Of a stretch of 16,523 nt of DNA, positions 1 through 6,536 are shown one piece after another. Numbering within the stretch: position 1 is the first letter of the stretch; every line of letters starts with the position of its first letter. The notes under the pieces were generated by a model. The model had not been told where the DNA came from and did not search any database. It saw only the letters and a program-made list of their open reading frames with translations. The position numbers were made by a program, and so were the translations under genes. This DNA is from Candidatus Eiseniibacteriota bacterium. GTDB taxonomy: Bacteria; Eisenbacteria; RBG-16-71-46; CAIMUX01; WJJG01. The DNA is taken from the NCBI GenBank assembly GCA_016867695.1, contig VGIY01000020.1, positions 1-16,523 on the forward strand. Direction: 5' to 3'.

Positions 1-119
1 CCCGCCAGGGGGACCCGGTCGAGCTTGGCCGGCTGGTCGCCTTCCTCGTCTCGACGGACAACAGCTACCTCACCGGGCAGACGATCGTGATCGACGGAGG
101 GCTGATCACGGCGCCGTAG
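1..119 (+). CDS. Short-chain dehydrogenase/reductase, C-terminal fragment (cut by window edge)
   Basis: An open frame enters from the left edge (first complete codon at 3) and ends at TAG 117-119. The 38 visible residues match the C-terminal signature of the SDR family (FabG-like oxidoreductases): an LVAFLVS helix, then a SYLTGQTIVIDGG segment, which forms the last beta strand and dimer contact in classical SDRs. The Rossmann NAD(P) motif and the Tyr-x3-Lys catalytic pair lie outside the window, so substrate and exact subfamily cannot be told. It converges with the minus-strand mobB gene, leaving about 60 bp between stop codons; I saw no clear hairpin terminator there. Confidence 0.85.
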   Translation, partial: RQGDPVELGRLVAFLVSTDNSYLTGQTIVIDGGLITAP

Positions 120-179
120 GGCGGCGTCGGAGATGGCGCAAGCGCGCTGCGCGCGGTCGGCGCACAGGCCCGGGGCGCT

Positions 180-872
180 TCAGGACTCGTGCCGGTCGAG
201 GATGAACCGCGCCACGGCGACCGCGTCTTCCCACAGGAAGCAGGGCACCGGCGCGCCGGCCGAGCGACGCGCGGGGCCCGCCCCGATGGGGCCCCCGCCC
301 CCGGCGTCCGGCGCGGCCTTGGCCCCCCCGGCGTCCGGCGCGGCCTTGGCCCCCGCGGCGTCCGTCAGCGCCGAGCCCGCTGCTGCCGGCGCCCACGCGC
401 CCGCGGGCTGCAACTCCCCCCACGGGGCGACGTCCTCCGGACTGGGTCGCAGGCCGGGCGCGAGCACGACCGCCAGCAGCTCGCCGCCGTCCAGGAAGCG
501 CGGCATCTTCGCTCGCCCATCCTTGCCCGCGGGGACCACCTCGATCTTCGCGCCCGCGCGGCCCGCCCAACCCTCGATCAGCACGAGATCGTGCTCGCCC
601 AGGTAGCGCTCGACGAGCGCCTGCGTCCGGTCTTCCGTCTCCGGGATGTCGAAGTGGAACGAGACCGCCGCGGCCGTCACCGCCAGCGTCGCCTCGGCGC
701 CCGCCTGGCGATGCAGCCACGAGTCGCTGCCTTCGCGGTCGAGGGCGTGCGGGTGGCCGCTGTGCTTGACCGTGGCCAACCGCAGGCCATGGGCACGCAG
801 CAGCGGCAGCAGGCGGACGACGAGACTGGTCTTCCCGGACTTCTTGCGGCCGACGATCTGGATCGCTTTCAC
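180..872 (-). CDS. mobB: Molybdopterin-guanine dinucleotide biosynthesis protein MobB
   Basis: The protein has 230 aa and starts at GTG 872, with a GGGGA purine stretch 7 nt upstream. MobB is a GTP-binding adaptor that assists MobA in attaching GMP to molybdopterin. Residues 8-16 form a Walker A loop (GRKKSGKTS), followed by the family segment VKHSGHPHALDREGSDSW and then HRQAGA, and by LVLIEGW near residue 100. The core ends near residue 150. A low-complexity Ala/Gly/Pro insert (about 155-212) with a 9-residue tandem repeat (GAKAAPDAG) separates it from the C-terminal helix. It follows the MoaA-like gene by 24 bp, so the two are probably co-transcribed and share a molybdenum-cofactor theme. 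Family assignment is secure; the insert is unusual. Confidence 0.9.
   Translation of the reverse strand: MKAIQIVGRKKSGKTSLVVRLLPLLRAHGLRLATVKHSGHPHALDREGSDSWLHRQAGAEATLAVTAAAVSFHFDIPETEDRTQALVERYLGEHDLVLIEGWAGRAGAKIEVVPAGKDGRAKMPRFLDGGELLAVVLAPGLRPSPEDVAPWGELQPAGAWAPAAAGSALTDAAGAKAAPDAGGAKAAPDAGGGGPIGAGPARRSAGAPVPCFLWEDAVAVARFILDRHES
303..370. repeat. 27-bp tandem repeat inside mobB
   Basis: The unit beginning GGCGTCCG recurs at 303, 330 and, partly, 357. The period is 27 bp, which is nine codons, so the array keeps the mobB frame and encodes repeated GAKAAPDAG-type peptides (minus-strand reading). Confidence 0.85.
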
Positions 873-896
873 GCGCGGGTCCCCGTGGCCGAGGGC

Positions 897-1967
897 CTAC
901 GACAGCGTCGCCGGCAGCGCCGCGCCCGGGGTGTCCCAGCCGTTCAGGCGCGCCCCCAGCGACATCTTGCGCCGGACGACCCGGTCGATCATCGCGTCCA
1001 CGCTCTCGATCCCGGCGGTCGAGCGCAGCAGGCGCAGCAGGTGGATGCCGCGGCCGAAGATGCAGCTGGCCAGATCCGCCCGGTCCGTCAGCGTGAGACG
1101 GTTGCAGTCGGCGCAGAAGTGATCGGTCACATTGGCGATGAAACCCAGGCCCCCGATGTGGCCGGGCACCTCGAAGCGAAGCGCCGGACCGGCGAAGGGC
1201 TCGGACTCGCGATGCACGAGCGCGGGTTTGATCAGCGCCAGGGCCGCGCTGGTCGGCACGAAGTCCTCCGGCGCCGCGAGCTGTCCGTTCGAGGCGTTCC
1301 ACTCGACGAAGCGCACCTCGATCGGACGGTCCTGGGTGAGGGCGACGAAGTCGTCGACCTCGTCGAGATTGACGCCGGCCCGCAGCACGCAGTTGATCTT
1401 CACACGCACCCCGGCTCCGAGCGCCTCCTCCAGCGCCTCCCAGACGGCCGCGTGGCCCTCTCGGCCCGCCGCCGCGTGGCCCTCTCGACCCGCCGCCGCG
1501 TGGCCCTCTCGGCCCGCCGCCGCGTGGCCCTCTCGGCCCGCCGCCGCCGTGCGGCCTGCGCGGCCCGCGCCGCCGTCGCCGTCCCCGCCCGCGAGCGCCG
1601 CGTATCGCTCCGGGCGCAGCGTGTCGAGGTTGAAGTTCACGCTGCGCAGCCCAGCGCGAGAGAGGTCGGAGACTCTCCCGCGCAGGCCGTCCCCCTGAGT
1701 GGTCAGGGCCACCTCGCCCACGCCCTCCAACCCGGAGAGCATCGCAACCAGGTCGCCGAGATCGGCGCGCCGCCCCGGGTCGTCGCCTACCAGGCGTACC
1801 TTGCAGGCCCCGCGCGCCGCCATGAGCTGGAGGAGGTCGCGCAGCTCCGCGGGCTGCGGCAGATCGGCCGGTGCGGCTCCGGCGCGCTGCGTCGGGGTCA
1901 GAAGTCCGTCGGTATCCCGGTGGAGGTGGAAGCGGAGGTAGTGGACATCCATGCCTGCTCTGGCCAT
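897..1967 (-). CDS. MoaA-like protein lacking the radical-SAM cluster motif
   Basis: The protein has 356 aa. Start ATG 1967 is chosen because GGAGAAGG lies just upstream; a longer frame to 2096 adds only low-complexity residues. MoaA converts GTP to the cyclic intermediate that precedes cPMP. The MoaA barrel is recognisable: CKVRLVGDDP (55-64, where MoaA has LTGGEP), EVALTTQG, NFNLDTLRPE, VKINCVLRAGVN, IEVRFVEW, and the C-terminal cluster site C285-x2-C288-x13-C302 in FCADCNRLTL. The N-terminal CxxxCxxC is absent: the matching stretch is YLRFHLHRDTDGLLTP, with no cysteine. The usual CNRLR is CNRLT, so one of the two Arg known to contact GTP triphosphate is Thr292. It also lacks the terminal Gly-Gly. 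Residues about 141-172 are a four-fold AAAGREGH repeat. It lies upstream of mobB with a 24-bp gap. As read, it should not do standard radical-SAM chemistry; it could be a GTP-binding or degenerate paralogue. Confidence 0.85.
   Translation of the reverse strand: MARAGMDVHYLRFHLHRDTDGLLTPTQRAGAAPADLPQPAELRDLLQLMAARGACKVRLVGDDPGRRADLGDLVAMLSGLEGVGEVALTTQGDGLRGRVSDLSRAGLRSVNFNLDTLRPERYAALAGGDGDGGAGRAGRTAAAGREGHAAAGREGHAAAGREGHAAAGREGHAAVWEALEEALGAGVRVKINCVLRAGVNLDEVDDFVALTQDRPIEVRFVEWNASNGQLAAPEDFVPTSAALALIKPALVHRESEPFAGPALRFEVPGHIGGLGFIANVTDHFCADCNRLTLTDRADLASCIFGRGIHLLRLLRSTAGIESVDAMIDRVVRRKMSLGARLNGWDTPGAALPATLS
1449..1544. repeat. 24-bp tandem repeat, four copies, inside the MoaA-like gene
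   Basis: Units starting CGCGTGGCCCTCTCG occur at 1449, 1473, 1497 and 1521, an exact 24-bp period with nearly identical copies. On the minus strand this encodes AAAGREGH four times in a loop of the barrel. The frame is preserved. Confidence 0.95.
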
Positions 1968-2233
1968 TCCTTCTCCCCGTGTACGATCACCTGCCCGGTC
2001 GCGCGTCTTCAACGCTCGGCTTCTCGTTCCCGGCGCGGGCCTCGCCATCCAAGGCGCCGGCCTCGCTTCACCGCGCCGGCTTCGCGTTCCCCGCACTCCC
2101 GGCCCGGCGCGCCACGGCGCCGGCCCGGCGGCCCGCGCCGCACGGCCCCGGGCGCGCGACGAGCCCCACCGAGAAGAGCTTCGGGGGCCTCGCCGCGTCT
2201 GTCAAGCGGCGGGCCGGCGGGGCCGCGGAGGGA
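1968..2233. other. GC-rich spacer between the HEAT gene and the MoaA-like gene
   Basis: This 266-bp spacer is low-complexity and carries imperfect repeats of a GCGCCGGC(C/T)TCGC type between about 2030 and 2130. On the minus strand a TTGACA-like hexamer lies near 2205, just after the HEAT stop codon; I found no convincing -10 at the right distance. It holds no gene that I can support. Confidence 0.5.
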
Positions 2234-3262
2234 TCAGCGCACCGAAGCGTTGAGCGCCGTCGACACGGCGACGCGCAACGCGGGGTCCTTCATCCACTGC
2301 CTCAGCACGGGCCGCACGCGGCGCGGCCGCAGCGTGGCCAGGTTCTTGATCGCCAGCGCCGCGGCGCCCCAGACGAACCGGCGCGGGTCGGCCGCCAGGA
2401 GGCGCAGGATCTCCAGCCCCCGCTCCAGGGCCAGCGCGCCGATCGGCGCCGTGAACGCCATGGCGACATTCCAGCGGACGATCTCGTTGTCGGACTGGAG
2501 CCACTTCTCCAGCCGGTCCAGCGTCTCCTGAGGATAGACCCGCAGCATGCCCTGCCCGAGAGCGAAGGGGCCGAGGTTGCGGCGGATGTAGGGATCCCGG
2601 TCGGAGAGGTGGGGCTCGAGCATGTCGAGCAGCAGCCGGGCCCACTCGGGATGCTCCTCGTCGGCCACCGCGACCGTGGCGATGATCACCTGGCGGCGCA
2701 CGGACGGGTCGGCGTGCCGGCTCCAGGCGCGCAAGTAGCGGACATTGGCCCGGAAACTCGACCGGATGATGCGCGCGATCGTGCTCGCCGCGTAGAGGCG
2801 GACCTCGCGATCCTCGTCCCGGGCCAGGTTGAGCGCGATGCGCTCCACCTCCTTGCGGTGATCCCGCCAGAAGGTGTCTAGCAGCGCGCAAGCCAGTTCG
2901 CGCGCCTCCGCCTCGGGCCGCGAGGCGCAGATGCGCGTCCAGGTCCATGCCTTGCGCCGCGCCGAGGCGGACCCGAGGCCCTGGCGCAGCTCGCGGAAGG
3001 CATGGGTCTTCAGGCCCGCCGACTCCATGGCCGGCCGCTGCGCGGCCACGGCCGCCAGTGTGCCGATCAGGAGGTCTGGCGTGTCGCACTCCAGCGCGCG
3101 GTCGACGCGGGTCTGGAGGAGTTGCAGGATCGGTCCGGCCGACGGATGCGCGGACGCGACGGCGCGCGCCGCCTCGTCAAGGTGCTTCCCTGCCCCCTCG
3201 GAGACCGCAACCGGCCCCTGCTCGGCCCCCGGCTCCGAGTACAACGCTGTCCTTGTGGTCAT
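2234..3262 (-). CDS. HEAT-repeat protein, resembling the AlkC/AlkD DNA-alkylation-repair fold
   Basis: The protein has 342 aa. ATG 3262 is preferred over a GTG seven codons upstream because AGGGAG lies close before it. No signal peptide or membrane segment is visible. From about residue 115 to the end it is a run of helical pairs of HEAT type with recurring D-x-x-(V/I)-R-x-x motifs: EDREVRLYAA, ADPSVRRQVI, RDPYIRRNLG, DNEIVRWNVA. The middle part (WARLLLDMLEPHLSDRDPYI, then RRNLG and LDRLEKWL) resembles AlkC-type proteins, which excise alkylated bases from DNA, but I cannot pick out a catalytic residue. It may be a generic HEAT scaffold. It heads the minus-strand group that continues into the MoaA-like gene 266 bp downstream; co-transcription is uncertain. 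Confidence 0.85.
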   Translation of the reverse strand: MTTRTALYSEPGAEQGPVAVSEGAGKHLDEAARAVASAHPSAGPILQLLQTRVDRALECDTPDLLIGTLAAVAAQRPAMESAGLKTHAFRELRQGLGSASARRKAWTWTRICASRPEAEARELACALLDTFWRDHRKEVERIALNLARDEDREVRLYAASTIARIIRSSFRANVRYLRAWSRHADPSVRRQVIIATVAVADEEHPEWARLLLDMLEPHLSDRDPYIRRNLGPFALGQGMLRVYPQETLDRLEKWLQSDNEIVRWNVAMAFTAPIGALALERGLEILRLLAADPRRFVWGAAALAIKNLATLRPRRVRPVLRQWMKDPALRVAVSTALNASVR

Positions 3263-3291
3263 GAGCTCCCTGCCTTGCTTCACCCCTCACG

Positions 3292-3303
3292 GGATTATAA
3301 TCC
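3292..3303 (-). promoter_or_regulatory. Putative -10 element (TATAAT) within a 12-bp palindrome, HEAT gene promoter
   Basis: The 12-mer GGATTATAATCC is a perfect palindrome. Read on the minus strand it holds a consensus TATAAT (3299-3294) that would start transcription about 25 nt before the HEAT gene ATG at 3262. The -35 position (CAGAGA at 17-bp spacing) is poor, so an activator or another mode of recognition would be needed. Confidence 0.45.
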
Positions 3304-3348
3304 ACAAGCCCCGCGCTCTCTGTGGAAAACCTCGGGAGTTTCTCCACA
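3298..3348. promoter_or_regulatory. Cluster of three DnaA-box-like 9-mers
   Basis: TTTTCCACA (minus strand, 3329-3321) matches the DnaA box consensus TTWTNCACA fully. TAATCCACA (plus, 3298-3306) and TTCTCCACA (plus, 3340-3348) each differ at one position. The stretch is clearly more AT-rich than its surroundings. It could be DnaA control of the adjacent promoter, an origin fragment, or chance. Confidence 0.35.
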
Positions 3349-3825
3349 TCTTTTCTGCAGGCACTCCCCGAGCCCCGGCACGACCGGACCAGCGCCTCCT
3401 CCGCTGCCTGGCGCCGCGCCGTTGCGCTGCGTTTCCGCGGCCGGAGGGCCGGCTCTTCGCGAACCCTCCCGGACTCACAGTGTCCTGCAATTGCGGGACT
3501 TGCCGGCCGGACCTCAGCGCCCGGCCTGCCCCTGGACGGACGAACCCACGCAGAATCAGCCCTGATGCAGCCCCTCATCCATCCCGCCGACGGAGCCATC
3601 TTTCCCAGAACCAGGACACCCTGTCAAGGACGCCTCCGGCCGGGGCCAGACACCGAAGCCGGAACTTACGACTGGTTTTCAACATCCGCCGGCGAAGTTT
3701 TTTGGCCTCGGAGAGAGGGTTTTTTTCGGCGCGAGGGCCCGATTCTGCCTCTCGGCCCCGGCGTTCCTGTGGGGCGTGGTTTCCCCGCTCGGTTGCGTGG
3801 GTTCGGGTGCGTTTGCGCGGGAGAC
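3349..3825. other. Gene-free stretch
   Basis: No frame here looks protein-like. It contains two T-runs on the plus strand (about 3698-3703 and 3720-3726); the second follows a short hairpin, CCTC-ggaga-GAGG. This resembles a plus-strand terminator, but no plus-strand gene precedes it. I see no tRNA or known RNA motif. Confidence 0.5.
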
Positions 3826-4293
3826 TCAGCAGGTCAGGCCGAGCAGGGCCTCGCGCAGCCTCTCGGGGAATGTGGTCGCCCGATTGTCGGCCGCACGCAC
3901 GCAGGCGTGAGTCGTGGTTCCCTCGGCGATGAGGGCCCGGTCGTGAACGATGCGATAGGCGAAGACGATCGAGCGGGAGCGCAGCGTCTCGACCCAGGTC
4001 TCTACCTGGATCAGGTCGTCGTAGCGCACCGGCGCCCGCAGGCGGAGCGCCGCCTCGACGAGCGGCAGCAGCAGGCCCGCCTCCTCGACGGCGCGGTAGG
4101 GCTTTCCGGCGCTGCGCAGGAGCTCGGTGCGGCCGATCTCGAACCAGGTCAGGTAGTGGGCGTTGTAGACGATCCCCATGCGGTCCGACTCGGCGTAGCG
4201 CACCCTCAGTCTCACGCTGCCCACGAGCCGGCCGCGTGCGGGGTCGTGCCGGAGGCTGGGAACGAAGAGGCTGTCGGAGGATCCGTCCGTCAT
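3826..4293 (-). CDS. YbgC/FadM-type acyl-CoA thioesterase (4HBT hot-dog fold)
   Basis: The protein has 155 aa, starting at ATG 4293; a GTG eight codons upstream is possible. Hot-dog thioesterases of this type hydrolyse acyl-CoA or acyl-ACP thioesters in the cytoplasm. The family signature is clear: VRYAESDRMGIVYNAHYLTW at residues 31-50, with the presumed catalytic Asp37 and a Tyr-Asn-x-His segment, followed by FEIGRTELLR, and later a beta-sheet region YDDLIQVETWV and FAYRIVHD. Length is normal for the family, with a slight N-terminal extension. It lies 76 bp after the CheX-like gene on the same strand and may be read in the same transcript, though nothing ties it to signalling. The substrate cannot be judged. 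Confidence 0.88.
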   Translation of the reverse strand: MTDGSSDSLFVPSLRHDPARGRLVGSVRLRVRYAESDRMGIVYNAHYLTWFEIGRTELLRSAGKPYRAVEEAGLLLPLVEAALRLRAPVRYDDLIQVETWVETLRSRSIVFAYRIVHDRALIAEGTTTHACVRAADNRATTFPERLREALLGLTC

Positions 4294-4369
4294 GCGCCCC
4301 GCCCGGTTGCGCGCCACGCCGGGTCAGTGTCGGCGGCGCGCGACTGGATGTCAATCGCCGGGCGGCGCG

Positions 4370-4864
4370 CTACGGACCATTGGGCGGCCGCCGCTCCGGA
4401 GCGAAGACGGCGCCCTCGAGCCAGCAGGCGCCGGAAGGGAACTGCAGCCGGTAGCTGAAGCGCTCGGCCCGCCCTCCCTGGGCGATGGCGAACTCGCGCC
4501 CCTCGACGACCGCGGGCAGCGAGACGGCCAGAGGATGGCGATCGCTGCCGACCCGGCTCTTCACCCGGCCGGCGATCATGTTGGCGATCTCCCCCACGGC
4601 GTCGCGCACGAGGTGCCCGTTCTCCCCGCGCGCGCCCCGCGGGTCGCCGAGCAGACGCGCGGTCAGATCGCGCGCCAACTCCAGCGGGAAGTGGACGACG
4701 AGCGAGATCCTGATCCTCTCGGAGCCCAGGCCGACGATCCCCGACACCCAGGTCCCCTGCACCCGGGGTCCGGGCGCCTCGGTGGCCGCGGGGCGCACCC
4801 GGGCCATCATCTCGAAGACGTCGGCCGCGCCGACGAGCGCGGCTTCCGACACGAGCTCCAGCAC
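4370..4864 (-). CDS. cheX: CheX-like CheY-phosphate phosphatase
   Basis: The protein has 164 aa. The start GTG 4864 is set by a GGAGG Shine-Dalgarno five bases upstream; a longer open frame further upstream only shadows the regulator gene. CheX/CheC/FliY proteins dephosphorylate CheY-type receivers using the motif E-x2-N-x21/22-P. Here RDAVGEIANMIAG supplies Glu92 and Asn95, and Pro117 follows after 21 residues, so the catalytic pair is present. The rest alternates strands and helices as expected (IRISLVVHFP, LARDLTARLLG). It starts 20 bp after the stop of the three-domain receiver protein, its likely substrate or partner. Family call is good; the exact phosphorylated partner is inferred from context. 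Confidence 0.85.
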   Translation of the reverse strand: MLELVSEAALVGAADVFEMMARVRPAATEAPGPRVQGTWVSGIVGLGSERIRISLVVHFPLELARDLTARLLGDPRGARGENGHLVRDAVGEIANMIAGRVKSRVGSDRHPLAVSLPAVVEGREFAIAQGGRAERFSYRLQFPSGACWLEGAVFAPERRPPNGP

Positions 4865-4884
4865 GCCGCCCTCCGCGGACCGAG

Positions 4885-5997
4885 CTAGGCGGCGAGCGCC
4901 GCCAGCCCCTCGGTCACTTCCGCGACCACCGGGAGCCCGCGCGTCTCGGCGCCGGCCCGCAGCCAGGTGCGCACTTTCTCCAGCCGTGTGACGTAGATCG
5001 CCCGCACCCCGAGAGCGGAGGCGTGGTCGGCGATCAGCTTCCACATGGCTGCCCTCTCCTGGTCGGCCTGATCCACGGGGCTCAGCTCGACGAGGATCTT
5101 GACGAAGCCCTCTTCGGCCGCCCGGTCGATCGCCGCGAGGAGCGCATCGGCCTGCTCCGAGAAGCGGCCGCGCGCGGCCTGGATCACATAAGCGTCGCCG
5201 CTCGGCGTGGCGCGCACGTCGGCCCGCCGCCAGCCGCGCAGAAGCGCCTCCATCTCCTCCGGAGTGAAGGGCTTGAGCAGCAGCTGGAGGTAGCCGTGGG
5301 CGCGGGCGCGGGCCTGAAGGTCTTCGTTCGTGCGCAGGCAGGAGGCGACGTAGCGCACGCCCTGGCGCTCGGGCGTGCGCCTCATGTGGGCGAACATCTC
5401 GAACACCTTCTCGGGCCCGAGGCCGAGGTTCGCGACGACCGCGATCGGGGCTCGCGCGCCGAGGATGCGCAGCGCCTCCCTCGGATCCGCGGTCGCGACG
5501 ATCCCCCAGGCCTCCGGCGCTCCGGCTCGGATCTGCTCGATCACCTTGGGCTTGTCCTCGACGACGAGCAGGTACTCGCCCGGCGGCAGTAGCGGCAGCG
5601 GCCCGATCAGCTCCGCCAGGCCGTGCTGCTCGAGCACCGCGCCGACCTTCTCGCCGAACTCCTCGCGCGTGAAGGGCTTGATCATGAACTGGGCGATCCC
5701 CATGCGCAGCATGCGCAGGACGACCGCCTTCTCCGATTCGGTCGTCAGCATGACGACCGGAATGGCGGCCGTCTCGGGGTTTTCCTTCAGTCGCCGCAGG
5801 CACTCCTCGCCGCCCATCACCGGCATGTTGATGTCGAGGATGATGATGTCGGGCCGGCTCCGGGCGACGAGGTCGAGGCATCGCTGTCCATGCTCGGCCT
5901 CGAGCACCTCGACTTCCGGCGCCAGCCCGGCGGCGCAGGAAGCGACGATGCGCCGGATCGTGGCACTGTCGTCGACCGTCATCAGCTTGAGCGGCAT
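4885..5997 (-). CDS. Response regulator: receiver + degenerate receiver + STAS-like domain
   Basis: The protein has 370 aa; ATG 5997 is fixed by GGAGG four bases upstream. Residues 1-122 are a complete CheY-type receiver: acidic pair Asp9/Asp10, phospho-acceptor Asp55 in LDINMPVMGG, Thr85 and Lys107 (IKPFT). Residues about 140-256 repeat the receiver fold (LLVVEDKPKV at the start, LLLKPFTPEE at the end), but the acceptor position reads VVANLGLG, with Asn190 in place of Asp, so it should not be phosphorylated normally. Residues about 268-370 (VKILVELSPVDQ, VRAIYVTRLEKV, LPVVAEVTEGLAAL) look like a STAS-type alpha/beta domain; this is the least certain part. There is no DNA-binding or enzymatic output domain, so output is probably by protein interaction. 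It is divergent from cheW, with cheX just downstream. Confidence 0.9.
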   Translation of the reverse strand: MPLKLMTVDDSATIRRIVASCAAGLAPEVEVLEAEHGQRCLDLVARSRPDIIILDINMPVMGGEECLRRLKENPETAAIPVVMLTTESEKAVVLRMLRMGIAQFMIKPFTREEFGEKVGAVLEQHGLAELIGPLPLLPPGEYLLVVEDKPKVIEQIRAGAPEAWGIVATADPREALRILGARAPIAVVANLGLGPEKVFEMFAHMRRTPERQGVRYVASCLRTNEDLQARARAHGYLQLLLKPFTPEEMEALLRGWRRADVRATPSGDAYVIQAARGRFSEQADALLAAIDRAAEEGFVKILVELSPVDQADQERAAMWKLIADHASALGVRAIYVTRLEKVRTWLRAGAETRGLPVVAEVTEGLAALAA

Positions 5998-6536
5998 GGG
6001 CCCTCCGCGAAGGTGCAGGCGACTCGGGGAAAGCCCCTGATTGTGGACCGACATCTCCGGGTCACCCGAGGCAACCCCTCCGCCGGCCGTGAGTTGACCC
6101 CTTCGGCGGCGAGTTGACCCCATCCTGCTCCCGGCCTCCTCATCGCCCTCTGAACCGGCACGCCCCTGGCTTGCCCGCCGGGCATGATCGCGAAGCGACA
6201 CCGAGGGGCCCGCGGACCGCGCTTCACGCCGGCCCCGGCTGCTCGACCCGGAATCCTCGGGCCACAATCCAATCCCCTACCCCTTCTTTCGCCACGCCGG
6301 GGCGCGAAGTGAAGCCCGGCGACGGCCGGAGATGAGAGCCTCCCATGGGATCGGCTGTGGCCCGGGCCCCGGCTGCGGCCCGCGCCCCGGCCACGGGCCG
6401 CCACTGGACGCCGGCGGCGCGGCCTCCGCGACTCCGGCGCTCAAGTCCCCTCCGGCGGCGGCCGTAAACCTAACCTGTAGGGCTTGATGCCCGTCGGACA
6501 CCCGCTCCGTGAGCCCAGGGAAAGGCGAAGGGGGAG
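5998..6536. other. Divergent intergenic region between the two chemosensory arms
   Basis: This 539-bp region must hold the promoters for both arms. I see no high-quality sigma-70, sigma-28 or sigma-54 promoter. It includes a direct repeat GAGTTGACCCC (annotated separately) and a very GC-rich stretch at about 6350-6430. No coding frame looks real. Confidence 0.5.
6091..6121. repeat. Direct repeat GAGTTGACCCC, two copies 20 bp apart
   Basis: Exact 11-mers lie at 6091-6101 and 6111-6121, separated by TTCGGCGGC. The arrangement could be a pair of regulator binding sites or a worn end of an insertion sequence with multiple terminal repeats (IS21-like ends have this style). No transposase remnant adjoins it. 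Confidence 0.6.

Noticed and set aside
1449..1544. Regular repeats considered as a CRISPR array
   Set aside because: The 24-bp units are contiguous with no spacers and encode an in-frame peptide repeat.
189..2531. A 780-codon open frame on the plus strand across mobB, the MoaA-like gene and part of the HEAT gene
   Set aside because: It is Arg/Ala/Gly-rich, has no recognisable domain and is antisense to three genes with clear family motifs. Such long shadows are expected at this GC content.
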